Positions 17,770-26,535 of a stretch of 64,000 bases of DNA are shown here, one piece after another. The position numbers were made by a program, and so were the translations under genes. Positions within the stretch are counted from its first letter, which is position 1. The number at the start of each line of letters is the position of its first letter. This stretch comes from Ornithinimicrobium cerasi (GTDB taxonomy: Bacteria; Actinomycetota; Actinomycetes; Actinomycetales; Dermatophilaceae): NCBI RefSeq assembly GCF_003702705.1, contig NZ_QZMN01000002.1:186001-250000 (forward strand), read 5' to 3'. A model generated the notes under the pieces. It did no database searches and was not told the DNA's origin. It was given only the letters and a program-made list of their open reading frames with translations.

Positions 17770-18465
17770 TCAGGTGCGGGGCGCGAGGGCGGTGAAGCGC
17801 TCGACGTCGTGGATCCGCCCGGACAGGACGAGCTCGTCACCGGGGTGGACGACGGTCTCGGGCACGGCGTAGGTGAACGCCTGGCCCGGGCGCTTGACCC
17901 CGACGACGGTGATGGTGTGGCGGGTGCGGACGGCCGACTCCGACAACGGCCGTCCCCACGTCTCCTCGGGGGCCGAGCAGCGGGCGATCGCGAACTCGTC
18001 CTCGAACTCGAGGTAGTCCGAGAGGCCGCCCGTGACCATGTGCGCCACGCGCTGACCCATGATGAACTCGGGGTAGATGACGTGCGTGGCGCCGATGCTC
18101 GTGAGGATCTTGCCGTGCTTGCGGGTGATCGCCTTGGCGTAGATCGTCCGTACGCCCGCCTCGCTCAGCGTGATCACGGTGAGGACGCTGGACTCGATGT
18201 CGGAGCCGATGGCCACGACGGCCCGGGTGAGGTCCTGGACCCCGAGCTGCCGCATCGCCTCCCCGTCGGTCCCGTCGGCGCGCACCGTGTGGGTGAGCTC
18301 GTCGGCATACTTCTGCACCCGGCCCTCGTCGGTGTCGACCGCGAGGACCTCCACCCCCTGCCGGACCAGCGACTCGCAGACGGCGCTGCCGAAACGGCCC
18401 AGCCCGACGACGAGCACCGGGTCGGCACCCTCCCGGCGGGGTGCGCGGTTCTTCCTAGCCAACAA
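17770..18465 (-). CDS. ktrA: potassium uptake regulatory subunit, TrkA/KtrA (RCK) family
   Basis: A 231-residue cytoplasmic gating subunit. The RCK-N Rossmann fold is visible as LVVGLGRFGSAV (about 18-29) with an acidic VDTDEGR at the end of strand 2, which binds NAD(H) or ADP/ATP. A TrkA-C domain follows (about 145-225). It would form an octameric ring on the KtrB channel encoded just upstream. The likely start is TTG 18465, which overlaps the ktrB stop by 11 bases; this is unusual and implies translational coupling. Confidence 0.88.
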   Translation of the reverse strand: MLARKNRAPRREGADPVLVVGLGRFGSAVCESLVRQGVEVLAVDTDEGRVQKYADELTHTVRADGTDGEAMRQLGVQDLTRAVVAIGSDIESSVLTVITLSEAGVRTIYAKAITRKHGKILTSIGATHVIYPEFIMGQRVAHMVTGGLSDYLEFEDEFAIARCSAPEETWGRPLSESAVRTRHTITVVGVKRPGQAFTYAVPETVVHPGDELVLSGRIHDVERFTALAPRT

Positions 18466-19783
18466 TGGGTCTCTCCTCGGGGAGTCGGTAGTGACGGTGG
18501 CGGGTGTTGACGGCGATCGCGCTGGCGACCGTGATCGGGCCGAGCCGGCCCAGGAACATCAGGACCATGAGGATGAGCTGGCCCGCCGGCGGCAGCTGGG
18601 CCGTGATCCCGGTCGAGAGCCCGACGGTCGCGAACGCGGAGACCACCTCGAAGCCCAGATCGAGGGAGGGCAGGTCGGTGAGCATCATCAGCAGGATCGT
18701 GGAGAGGATGACGAGGCCGACGGCGAGGAGCGCCACGGTCAGCGCCTGGCGCTGCACGGCGCCGCCGATGCGCCGGTGGCCGATGACGACGTCGGGCTCG
18801 CCGCGGACCTCGGCCCAGATGACCGCGGCGAGGAGCAGGAAGGTCGTGACCTTGATGCCGCCCGCGGTGCCGGCGCTGCCCCCGCCGATGAACATCAGCA
18901 CCATGGTGATCGCCTCGGTCTCCTCCGTGACCTGGGCGTAGTCGACGGCGTTGAACCCGGCGGTGCGCGGGAAGACTCCCCCGCCGATCGCCCCGACGAG
19001 CTGCTTGTGCGGCGGCAGCGCGGCCAGCGTTCCCCGGGAACCCGTCTCGAAGAGCCCGAACAGCACCACCCCGAGCAGGAGGAGGACGGCCGACCCGCCC
19101 AGCGTGAGCCGGGTGTGCACGCTCCACCTCGAGAGCCTCTTGCGCAGCAGGAGCTCGCGCAGGACGGGGAAGCCCAGCCCCCCGAGGACGAGGGCCACGC
19201 ACACCGGGCCGATGAACCAGATGTCACCGACGAAGCCGATGAGGTTGTCGGAGTAGAGCGCGAAGCCTGCGTTGTTGAAGGCCGACACGGCGTGGAAGAC
19301 GCCGTGCCAGGCGGCGCGGGGCCACCCCATCCCGTGACCGAGCGCCAGACGCAGGGTCAGGAGCACGGCGACGACGCCCTCGATCGCGAGCGCGAGCACG
19401 ACGATCCGGCCGGCCACCTGGCGCACCTGGCCCAGACCGGAGGAGTGGGTGTCCATCTGCGCGGCCAGCGAGCTGCGCAGCCCCAGCCGGCCCCGCACCG
19501 CCAGCGCGAGGAGGGTCGCCAGCGTCATCACCCCGATGCCGCCGACCTGGATGAGGAGCATGATCACGACCTGCCCGAAGGGTGACCAGTAGGTCGCCGT
19601 GTCCACGGTGATCAGCCCGGTCACGCACAGCGCGGAGACGGTGGTGAACGAGGCGACCATGAGGTCCGCGGGGGAACCCTCCGCCCGTGAGGCGGGGAGC
19701 AGCAGCAGCGCCGTCCCGATCACGAAGACCACGAGGAAGGCGGCCGTCACCGCCCGGGCCGGGTGGGCCCAGAGAACACGCAC
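18455..19783 (-). CDS. ktrB: potassium uptake transmembrane subunit, TrkH/KtrB family
   Basis: A 442-residue membrane protein made of four M1-P-M2 repeats. The four filter regions are visible: SALCVTGL (about 54), SAFNNAGF (about 180), RTAGFNAVD (about 275) and SAFATVGLSTG (about 392), each with the central Gly that lines the K+ filter. It transports K+ together with Na+ in characterised KtrB systems. The open frame reaches 19810; GTG 19783 (MRVLWAHP) is my choice because the first membrane segment follows directly. ktrA overlaps its end. Confidence 0.88.
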   Translation of the reverse strand: MRVLWAHPARAVTAAFLVVFVIGTALLLLPASRAEGSPADLMVASFTTVSALCVTGLITVDTATYWSPFGQVVIMLLIQVGGIGVMTLATLLALAVRGRLGLRSSLAAQMDTHSSGLGQVRQVAGRIVVLALAIEGVVAVLLTLRLALGHGMGWPRAAWHGVFHAVSAFNNAGFALYSDNLIGFVGDIWFIGPVCVALVLGGLGFPVLRELLLRKRLSRWSVHTRLTLGGSAVLLLLGVVLFGLFETGSRGTLAALPPHKQLVGAIGGGVFPRTAGFNAVDYAQVTEETEAITMVLMFIGGGSAGTAGGIKVTTFLLLAAVIWAEVRGEPDVVIGHRRIGGAVQRQALTVALLAVGLVILSTILLMMLTDLPSLDLGFEVVSAFATVGLSTGITAQLPPAGQLILMVLMFLGRLGPITVASAIAVNTRHRHYRLPEERPIVG

Positions 19784-19863
19784 GAGCCGACATCGTCCTC
19801 CTCGGGGCACCCCGCCGCAAGTCGCCCACGGGAGGACCGCGGGCGCCCGGTGCCGACACCGGC

Positions 19864-20781
19864 TCAGCGGGGCACGCGGAGCGTCCAGGCGTCGGGGGCG
19901 TGCCGCCAGGTCCTGCTGCGGGTGGGCTCGGCGGACACCTCGCCGTCGGCGTTCACCCGGAAGGCGTCCTGGGCCGTCAGCGCCTCCACGAGGACCTCCC
20001 GACCGCTGGCGACCGTGACGTCGGCCCGGCGGGTGTGCCGCCCGCGGCGCACGTCACGGGCGAAGCCGAGCCGCGCCGCGGGCGAGGTCCCCCTGGCCAG
20101 GACCACGTCCACGACGTCATCGTCCGGCACCGCCTGGGGCGCGATGGGGGTGCCGCCCCCCACCGACGGGCCGACGGCCGCGCTCACCATCAGCACCCGC
20201 GCCGACCCGTCGGCGACGACCCGCCCGTCGAGCACGACCCGCAGGTGCCAGCCGGTGGAGGTCAGGCCGGCACGCAGCGCCCCCACGGCGTAGGCCGCCC
20301 GGCCCAGGAGTCCTTTGACGTCGGCCGCCGGGGCGGTGGCCTCGGCGGCCACGCCGCAGTGCACCGCGTTGACCACCACGCCCCCGTCCCCGTCGACCAG
20401 CAGGCCCCGGGACGCCGGCCGCCCGGTCAGCGCCACGACGACGGCACGGTCCCGCTCCAGCGGCAGGCCGGCACCGCGCGCCAGGTCGTTGCCGGTGCCC
20501 ATCGGCACGACGCCGACCGGGCCGCACCGTCCGAGGAGGTCCTGGTCGTGCAGCTCCTGCAGGAGGCGGTGGACCGACCCGTCGCCGCCCACCACGATCA
20601 CGTCCCGGCCGTCGGCGGTGGCGACCACCTCGGCATACTCCTCGTCGGTGGCGAGGTCCCGGACCTCGGTGCCCGAGGGGCTGCGCGAGGTGAGCAGCCG
20701 GCACACCTGACCGACCTGCTCCTCCTGCGCGGACCCGGCCCGGACGTTGACCAGGACGAGCACGGGGCGTGCGCTCGTCAC
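19864..20781 (-). CDS. diacylglycerol/lipid kinase family protein
   Basis: A 305-residue protein with the DAGK catalytic fold. VVGGDGSVHRLLQEL (about 62-76) is the nucleotide-binding GGDGT-type motif and GTGNDLARG (about 95) follows it; the C-terminal half is the beta-rich lipid-kinase domain. Family members phosphorylate diacylglycerol, ceramide or related lipids. GTG 20781 has AGGAGG four bases upstream, which decides the start over the longer frame to 20850. Confidence 0.85.
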   Translation of the reverse strand: MTSARPVLVLVNVRAGSAQEEQVGQVCRLLTSRSPSGTEVRDLATDEEYAEVVATADGRDVIVVGGDGSVHRLLQELHDQDLLGRCGPVGVVPMGTGNDLARGAGLPLERDRAVVVALTGRPASRGLLVDGDGGVVVNAVHCGVAAEATAPAADVKGLLGRAAYAVGALRAGLTSTGWHLRVVLDGRVVADGSARVLMVSAAVGPSVGGGTPIAPQAVPDDDVVDVVLARGTSPAARLGFARDVRRGRHTRRADVTVASGREVLVEALTAQDAFRVNADGEVSAEPTRSRTWRHAPDAWTLRVPR

Positions 20782-20851
20782 GATGCCTCCTGGGGACGCG
20801 GACAGCTCCTGCCCGGGCAGACTATGCCCGGGGAGCGTCGGGGTGCACACC

Positions 20852-20857
20852 TACACT
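20852..20857 (+). promoter_or_regulatory. -10 element TACACT, leaderless start of the DoxX-like gene
   Basis: TACACT is six bases before ATG 20864 and no ribosome-binding site lies between them. Confidence 0.5.
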
Positions 20858-20863
20858 CCGGAC

Positions 20864-21268
20864 ATGTCGTTCCTGCGCACCGCCGCCCGACTCGTCCTGG
20901 GAGCCGCGATGGTCGGTGCCGGCGTGACGCACCTGACCACGCAGCGCGAGGAGTTCCGGGCGCAGGTGCCGGGGTGGTTCCCGCTCGACGAGGACCTGAC
21001 GGTCGTGGGTTCGGGCGTGGTCGAGATCGCCCTCGGTGCCGCGTTCGTCGTGCTGCCCCGCCGCCGGCGGCTGGTCGGTGGGCTGCTCGCGGCGTTCTTC
21101 GTGGTGATCTTCCCGGGCAACGTGGCGCAGTACGTCGAGGGCGTCGACGCCTTCGGTCTCGACACCGACCGCAAGCGGCTGGTCCGGCTGTTCTTCCAAC
21201 CGGTGCTGGTGCTGTGGGCGCTCTACGGCGGCGGGTGGTTCCGCCGTCGCGAGACCCCCGGCGGCTGA
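20864..21268 (+). CDS. DoxX-like small membrane protein
   Basis: A 134-residue protein with four hydrophobic segments (LVLGAAMVGAGVTHL, VVEIALGAAFVVL, LVGGLLAAFFVVIFPGN, LFFQPVLVLWALY). The layout resembles the DoxX/DUF417-type membrane family. The Asn of FPGNVAQY is a common feature of these proteins. It is flanked by minus-strand genes and transcribed alone. The start is set by the leaderless promoter. Function unknown. Confidence 0.7.
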   Translation: MSFLRTAARLVLGAAMVGAGVTHLTTQREEFRAQVPGWFPLDEDLTVVGSGVVEIALGAAFVVLPRRRRLVGGLLAAFFVVIFPGNVAQYVEGVDAFGLDTDRKRLVRLFFQPVLVLWALYGGGWFRRRETPGG

Positions 21269-21271
21269 GCC

Positions 21272-22141
21272 TCAGGCGGCGGAGCGGTCGACCCCGGCCA
21301 TCGCCCAGCGCACCGTGCCCGTGCTGGCCCGCCCGATCGGGGCCAGGAACCGGCGGGCGAGCAGGTCGGAGCGGGGCAGGTCGAGCAGGTCGCGCGCCCA
21401 CGGCTCGAGCAGCGAGACGCCACCGGCCGCGATCGCCCAGTACCCGATCCGGGCGCCGGCCGGCAGCGGCGGCTCCACGAGCAGGAACCGAGCGGCGTCC
21501 CGGGCCGCGACGGTCGTCTCCAGCTCGGGCCGGTATGCCGCCAGCGTCGCCTCGAGCTCGGCCACCGACCGCGGCGGGTCGAGCACCCCGAGGTGGGCGG
21601 CGGGGACGCCCGCCTGCGCGACGTACCGGTCCGCCTCGTCGGGGCTGAGCGGGGAGCCGGAGTAGGCCTGGTAGGCGCGCAGGAACGAGGCCACCTCCGC
21701 GATGTGCACCCACAGGAGCAGGTGCGGGTCGTCGGCGCGGTAGGGGCGGCCGAAGGCGTCCTTGCCCCGGACCCGGGCGTGGATGGAGCGGACGTGCCCG
21801 ATCGTCGTCATCGCGTGGTCGACGGTGCCGAAGGTGGTGGCGGCCAGGTAGGTGCTGGTGCGCTGCAGCCGTCCCCACGGGTCGCCGCGGTAGCCGGAGT
21901 GGCCGGCGACGCCGGCCATCGCCATCGGGTGCAGCATCTGCAGGAGCAGCGCCGCGACGCCGCCGGTGAACATCGACGCATCCGCGTGGACCTTCCACAC
22001 CGGGTCCTCGGGGGTGAACCACCGCTCCCCCGGGGTGTCCCAGATGAGGGCCGCCCGGTCGGCGGCGTCCTTGCCGGCGACGCGGCTGCGCAGGGACTCG
22101 CCCACGGCGCGCTGCAGCCTGCGGGTGGGTGAACGAAGCAT
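21272..22141 (-). CDS. MpaB/latex-clearing-like oxygenase domain protein (DUF2236)
   Basis: A 289-residue protein of the DUF2236 family, whose studied members include rubber oxygenase Lcp and the fungal MpaB. LLLQMLHPMAMAGVAGHSGY (about 68-87) and the TFGTVDHAMTTIGHVRSIH segment contain histidines that would be haem or metal ligands; LLLWVHIAEVASFLRAYQ (about 140) is the typical middle motif. It ends two codons from the convergent DoxX-like gene. ATG 22141 is placed by TAAACT six bases upstream. Substrate unknown. Confidence 0.82.
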   Translation of the reverse strand: MLRSPTRRLQRAVGESLRSRVAGKDAADRAALIWDTPGERWFTPEDPVWKVHADASMFTGGVAALLLQMLHPMAMAGVAGHSGYRGDPWGRLQRTSTYLAATTFGTVDHAMTTIGHVRSIHARVRGKDAFGRPYRADDPHLLLWVHIAEVASFLRAYQAYSGSPLSPDEADRYVAQAGVPAAHLGVLDPPRSVAELEATLAAYRPELETTVAARDAARFLLVEPPLPAGARIGYWAIAAGGVSLLEPWARDLLDLPRSDLLARRFLAPIGRASTGTVRWAMAGVDRSAA

Positions 22142-22147
22142 GGACAA

Positions 22148-22153
22148 AGTTTA
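22148..22153 (-). promoter_or_regulatory. -10 element TAAACT, leaderless start of the MpaB-like gene
   Basis: The minus strand reads TATAAACTTTGTCC before ATG 22141, an unusually AT-rich promoter for this window. TAAACT ends six bases from the start codon. Confidence 0.5.
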
Positions 22154-22164
22154 TACGACTGCTG

Positions 22165-23763
22165 CTAGGGCACCGGCACGTCCCGGCGCCGGAACCCGAC
22201 GAAGCCCGTGACCGTGAGCACCAGGCCGACGGAGAGCAGGACGAGGGTGCCGGGCGTCGACGCGCCGTCCGCCAGCACGTCCTGGCCCACCGCGATGAAC
22301 GGCGAGGCGTCGAGCAGCACGTCCGGCAGGTCGAACCCGGGGCCGAGGTAGGCCAGGAGCGCGCCGACCGCCAGGACCCCCCAGGCGAGGAGGTGCCCGC
22401 GGGGCCACCACCCGAGGAGCGCGACGGCCAGACCGACGAAGACCAGGACGGCGGGCACCTGCACCAGCGCCCCGGAGAGCACGTCGCCCACCCAGTCCCG
22501 CTCGCCCAGCGCGGCCGACGTGCTGCCGCCCAGGGCCAGCGCACCGACCAGGCCGACGACCAGGGCGCCGGCGGTCACGACGAGCACGTGCACCCCCAGC
22601 CAGGAGTGGCGCGAGCGCTGTGCCGACAGGTCGACCTCCAGCCGGCCCGCCCGCTCCTCCTCGCGCAACGACCCGATCCCGGCCACGACGAAGGCGGCCA
22701 CCAGCATCGCCAGCATCATCACGAAGGTCGACATGACCGTCCGGAGGAGGTCCTCGGCGAGCCCCTCCGCATCGGCGCCGAGGAACCCGCCGAGGGCGGG
22801 GTTGTCCAGGATGACGTCGATGATCTCCTGCGCCAGCGACCCGTAGACCCCCATGAGCGCCGCTGCCACCACGGCCCAGCCGAGCACCGCCCCGCGGTGC
22901 TGGCGGACGGCCAGCCCCAGCGGCGTCCGCAGCGCTGCGGACGCCCGCGGCACCGACCGGCGCGGTCGGAGGAGGGCGCTGCCCACGTCCCGCCGGTCCA
23001 GGAACCAGAACGCCAGCGCCACGAGCGCCAGACCGACCCCGAGAGCGAGCATCAGCGGCCAGACCCGGGGCTCGCCGAAGGCCCGGACCTCGTCGACCCA
23101 CCCGTGCGGGGAGAGCCAGAGCAGGGCGTTCCGCTCGAGCGCGCCCAGCCCGCGCAGCAGGTAGAGGAGGGCGGTCAGCGCGATCCCGACCACCCAGACC
23201 TGCCGGTTGTGCTCGACGACCTGCGCGGCCACGGCGGTCACGCCGACGAAGACGAAGCCGAGCGCGGCGATGCCGAGGCCGTAGAGCAGCGACCCCGCGG
23301 CGTCGGCGCCGAAGGCCGCCATCACGGCTCCGCAGCCCAGGCCGGTGAGCAGCACCGCACCGGAGGAGACGAGCACCGCGGCCAGCAGCGGTGCGCGGCG
23401 CCCGATCCGCGCCGCGAGCAGCAGCTCCAGCCGCCCCGCCTCCTCGTCGCGCCGGGTCGCCCGGGACGTCAGCGCGACGGCCATGAGCGGCATACCGAAG
23501 GAGAGCACGAAGCCGAACTCGTTGGCGAGGACACCACCCAGGGTGTCCAACCCCGCCACCCGGCCGTTGAGCACGGCCATCGCGTCGCCGCCCAGCGACG
23601 CGGCATACCCGCGGATCTTCTCCGGCGTGTCGTAGAGCGCGCCGATGGAGGACCCCGTCACCGCCATCACCCCGACCATGGCCAGCACCCACGTGACCAG
23701 AACCTTCCACCCGGTGCGCAGCGCGATGCCCGTCATCGTGCCGACGCCGTGGGTGCCCGTCAC
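22165..23763 (-). CDS. ABC-2 type exporter permease (polyketide antibiotic transporter-like)
   Basis: A 532-residue membrane protein with about twelve hydrophobic segments in two halves. Each half carries an EEAGRLELLLAA or EERAGRLEVDLSA segment, which is the repeated coupling motif of this duplicated permease type. Together with the ATPase gene just upstream it forms a complete drug or natural-product exporter. GTG 23763 overlaps the ATPase stop as GTGA; ATG 23736 is the other possible start. No biosynthetic genes are nearby, so self-protection or detoxification is a guess. Confidence 0.83.
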   Translation of the reverse strand: MTGTHGVGTMTGIALRTGWKVLVTWVLAMVGVMAVTGSSIGALYDTPEKIRGYAASLGGDAMAVLNGRVAGLDTLGGVLANEFGFVLSFGMPLMAVALTSRATRRDEEAGRLELLLAARIGRRAPLLAAVLVSSGAVLLTGLGCGAVMAAFGADAAGSLLYGLGIAALGFVFVGVTAVAAQVVEHNRQVWVVGIALTALLYLLRGLGALERNALLWLSPHGWVDEVRAFGEPRVWPLMLALGVGLALVALAFWFLDRRDVGSALLRPRRSVPRASAALRTPLGLAVRQHRGAVLGWAVVAAALMGVYGSLAQEIIDVILDNPALGGFLGADAEGLAEDLLRTVMSTFVMMLAMLVAAFVVAGIGSLREEERAGRLEVDLSAQRSRHSWLGVHVLVVTAGALVVGLVGALALGGSTSAALGERDWVGDVLSGALVQVPAVLVFVGLAVALLGWWPRGHLLAWGVLAVGALLAYLGPGFDLPDVLLDASPFIAVGQDVLADGASTPGTLVLLSVGLVLTVTGFVGFRRRDVPVP

Positions 23764-24665
23764 CGGTCCGGTCCCGCGTAGGCCTCGAGGAACAGGTCGT
23801 CCAGGCTCGGCGGGGTCACCGTCAGGGTGTGGATGCCGGCGTCGTGCAGCGCGCCGACGAGGGCGCCGACCGCGTCGGGCTCGCAGCTGGCGTGCACGTC
23901 GGTGCGACCCTCGTCGTCCGTGCCCGTGCGCACGTCCTGGATCCCGGCGACGCGGTCGAGGTCGGGGGGCCGGACCGTCACGGCCCGCACGGCGCTGCGG
24001 GTATGCCGTCGCAGCTCGGTCAGCGTGCCGGTCGTCACCGTGCGGCCGGAGCGGATGATCGAGACCCGGTCGGCCAGCGCCTCCACCTCGCCGAGGAGGT
24101 GGCTGGAGAGCAGCACCGTGGTTCCCTCGGCGCGCCGCTCGTGCACGACCTGCTGGAACACCTCCTCCATGAGGGGGTCCAGCCCCGCGGTCGGCTCGTC
24201 CAGGACGAGGAGCTCGACGTCGGTGGCGAGGGCCGCGACGAGCGAGACCTTCTGCCGGTTGCCCTTGGAGTAGTCGCGGGAGCGCCTCGTGGGGTCGAGG
24301 TCGAAGCGGTCCACCAGGTCGGCCCGGCGCCGCTCGTCGACGCGGCCGTGCGCCCTCGCCAGGACGTCGATGCACTGGCCCCCGGTCAGGCCGGGCCACA
24401 GCGTCACGTCGCCCGGGACGTAGGCGAGGGAGCCGTGCAGCTCGACAGCGTCCTTCCAGGGGTCCCCGCCGAAGAGCCGGACGACACCCCCGTCGGCGCG
24501 CGTGAGCCCGAGCAGGATCCGCAGGGTGGTGGACTTGCCCGAGCCGTTGGGGCCGAGGAAGCCGTGCACCTCCCCGCGTCCGACGCTCAGGTCCAGCCCG
24601 TCCAGCGCCTGGACCCTGCCGAAGCGCTTGCGCAGGCCCGTGATCTCGACCAGCTGCTCGGTCAT
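23760..24665 (-). CDS. ABC transporter ATP-binding protein
   Basis: A 301-residue ATPase that powers the adjacent permease. Walker A GPNGSGKST (about 38-46), a signature-position sequence YSKGNRQKV (about 134), Walker B LLVLDEPTAGLDPL (about 153) and the switch His in LLSSHLL (about 190) are all present. The C-terminal 90 residues are the accessory domain common to drug-resistance ABC2 ATPases. The signature starts YSKG rather than LSGG, which is normal for the DrrA-like subfamily. GGGAGG stands before ATG 24665. Confidence 0.9.
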   Translation of the reverse strand: MTEQLVEITGLRKRFGRVQALDGLDLSVGRGEVHGFLGPNGSGKSTTLRILLGLTRADGGVVRLFGGDPWKDAVELHGSLAYVPGDVTLWPGLTGGQCIDVLARAHGRVDERRRADLVDRFDLDPTRRSRDYSKGNRQKVSLVAALATDVELLVLDEPTAGLDPLMEEVFQQVVHERRAEGTTVLLSSHLLGEVEALADRVSIIRSGRTVTTGTLTELRRHTRSAVRAVTVRPPDLDRVAGIQDVRTGTDDEGRTDVHASCEPDAVGALVGALHDAGIHTLTVTPPSLDDLFLEAYAGPDR

Positions 24666-24842
24666 GCGGCTCCCTCCCCGGTCAGACGTGAACCGCGGGG
24701 ACCGGCGGCCCCGCGTCGGGCGTCCCGGCGACCGGTTTCACGGGCAGCGTATCCACCGGGCGGGTGCGGACAGGGGGGAGCCGACGCGACCGCCAGCACA
24801 GCCCCGCGCCGTGACCTCACCGCGCGCCCCGCACGGGCGCGC

Positions 24843-24848
24843 CATACA
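24843..24848 (+). promoter_or_regulatory. -10 element TACAGT for the SQR-like gene
   Basis: TACAGT predicts transcription from about 24855 and a leader of some 30 bases that contains GGAG seven bases before GTG 24887. The 24666-24886 gap also holds a CGCGGGG/CCCCGCG hairpin near 24692-24714 of unknown meaning. Confidence 0.35.
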
Positions 24849-24886
24849 GTCGAGGCACCCCCGCCCGCCCCCGAACGGAGCACCTC

Positions 24887-26065
24887 GTGGCACGTCATGA
24901 CGTCGTCGTCGTCGGCGGCGGCAACGCCGGCATCTCGCTGGCGGCACGCCTGCGCCTTCTCGGCTGCCGGGACGTCGCGGTGGTCGCCCCGCGGCCGGAG
25001 CACCGTTACCGCCCGCTGCTGAACTACGTGGCCGGCGGGCAGGCGGAGATGCGCGAGCTGACCCGCCCGATGCGCTCGGTCGTCCCCGACGGCTGCACCT
25101 GGCTGCCGCACCGCGCGGTCGCGGTGCACGCCGCCGGGCGCGAGGTCGAGCTCGACACCGGCGAGCGGGTCGGTTACAACGACCTCGCCCTGGCACCCGG
25201 CCTCGAGCCGGACCCCGACGGCATACCGGGTCTGGCCCCGGCGATGACCGCGGGGTGGTCCACGACTGCGCACCTGGACGCCTCCGCGGAAGCGACCTGG
25301 CAGGCGGTCCGCGGTATGACGCGTGGCCGGGTGGTCTTCACGATCCCTCCCGAGCCCTCGCCGTGCGGCGGGACCGCGCTCAAGCCGCTCTTCCTCGCCT
25401 GCGACCACTGGCGTGAGCAGGGGGTCCTGGGGCAGATGGACGTGCACCTCGTGACGCCCTACTCCTCGGTGCTCGACCTGCCCTTCGCGGACCGGCGGCT
25501 GGAGCCGCACCTTCGGCGGTTCGGCGTCACCGTCCACCACGGCGCGACCGTGGGTGGCCTCGACCAGGTCGCACGGACCGTCACCCTGAGGACCGGCGCG
25601 GGCGAGGAGACCCTGGACGACGTCGCGCACGCGTTCGTCGTGCCGCACTACCGCCCCCCCGGCTGGCTCGAGGCGGTGGCGGGCGAGGGCACGGGCGGGC
25701 TCGTCGACGTCGACCCGACGACGCTGGCCCACCGCGCGCTGCCCCGCGTGTGGGGGCTCGGCGACGCGGCGGCCGTCGCGACCCGGCCGTCCGGCGGTGC
25801 GCTGCGTCGCCAGGTGGACGTGCTCGCCGACAACATCCGCCGGCACCGGCTCGGCGAGGAGCTGCGCACCTACGACGGCTACACGATCATCCCGGTCACC
25901 GTCGACCGGCGACGGCTGATGCTGGTCGAGTTCGACCGCGACGGCGTCCCGCAGCCGACGGTCAGCTGGATGGACCTGACGGTGCCCCGCCGCTCGCTGT
26001 GGGCGTTCGACCGCTACCTCGAGCCGGTGGTCTACTTCCGGGCGCTCCTCAAGGGCCGCGTCTGA
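24887..26065 (+). CDS. FAD-dependent oxidoreductase, sulfide:quinone reductase-like
   Basis: A 392-residue flavoprotein. The FAD-binding motif VVVVGGGNAGISLAARL is at about 6-22 and the second FAD contact GLGDAAAVATRPSGGAL at about 290. The segment PEPSPCGGTALKPLF (Cys about 162) matches the CGGAPxK motif of sulfide:quinone oxidoreductases. The third catalytic Cys of typical SQR is not evident in the GDAAAV region, so it may be a different NDH-2/SQR-type dehydrogenase. A membrane-anchoring C-terminal region rich in Trp/Tyr is consistent with quinone use. Single-gene unit. Confidence 0.82.
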   Translation: MARHDVVVVGGGNAGISLAARLRLLGCRDVAVVAPRPEHRYRPLLNYVAGGQAEMRELTRPMRSVVPDGCTWLPHRAVAVHAAGREVELDTGERVGYNDLALAPGLEPDPDGIPGLAPAMTAGWSTTAHLDASAEATWQAVRGMTRGRVVFTIPPEPSPCGGTALKPLFLACDHWREQGVLGQMDVHLVTPYSSVLDLPFADRRLEPHLRRFGVTVHHGATVGGLDQVARTVTLRTGAGEETLDDVAHAFVVPHYRPPGWLEAVAGEGTGGLVDVDPTTLAHRALPRVWGLGDAAAVATRPSGGALRRQVDVLADNIRRHRLGEELRTYDGYTIIPVTVDRRRLMLVEFDRDGVPQPTVSWMDLTVPRRSLWAFDRYLEPVVYFRALLKGRV

Positions 26066-26111
26066 GGCCGGACGGTCGGCGCCGGAGCCAGGGGTGCTGC
26101 CTCCGGCCGGG

Positions 26112-26480
26112 TCACTCGCTGGCCTGCGCCACGTCCTGGCCGACCCGCAGCACCGTGGCCATCGGCCGCCCCCTGGCCAGCTCGTCGACGAGCTTGTCCA
26201 GGTAGCGGATCTGCCGCATCAACGGGTCCTGGACCTCCTGCACCTTGACCCCGCACACGCTGCCGGTGATGAGGGTGGCGTGCGGGTTGAGGCGCGCCGC
26301 GGCGAAGAGGTCCTCGAACGTCGTCCCCGCCTCCAGGTGGCCGGCGAGCTCCTCCTCGTCGAGACCGGTCAGCCACCCGATGACCTCGTGCAGCTCGGCG
26401 ACCGTCCGCCCCTTGCGCTCCAGCTTGGTCACGTAGTGCGGGTAGACGGAGGCGAAGCTCGTCGTGAAGATCCGGCTCAT
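26112..26480 (-). CDS. DUF2200 family protein
   Basis: A 122-residue protein. The N-terminal MSRIFTTSFASVYPHYVTK, the central EVIGWLTG and the GSVCGVKVQEVQDPLMRQIR segment are the recognisable DUF2200 pattern. The family has no established function. The last segment with DKLVDEL is helical and may mediate dimerisation. It has its own leaderless promoter and stands alone between a convergent flavoprotein and the end of a response-regulator operon. Confidence 0.85.
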   Translation of the reverse strand: MSRIFTTSFASVYPHYVTKLERKGRTVAELHEVIGWLTGLDEEELAGHLEAGTTFEDLFAAARLNPHATLITGSVCGVKVQEVQDPLMRQIRYLDKLVDELARGRPMATVLRVGQDVAQASE

Positions 26481-26487
26481 CCTGAGG

Positions 26488-26493
26488 ACGATA
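26488..26493 (-). promoter_or_regulatory. -10 element TATCGT, leaderless start of the DUF2200 gene
   Basis: TATCGT on the minus strand is seven bases before ATG 26480 with no ribosome-binding site. Confidence 0.45.
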
Positions 26494-26535
26494 GCCGGGG
26501 CGGGACGTCGGCGAGGATCTGCGCCGGTCGCGACC

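Noticed and set aside
26064-26108. Terminator between the SQR-like and DUF2200 genes
   Set aside because: GGCCGGA/TCCGGCC could pair, but the 29-base loop and weak core make it unconvincing.
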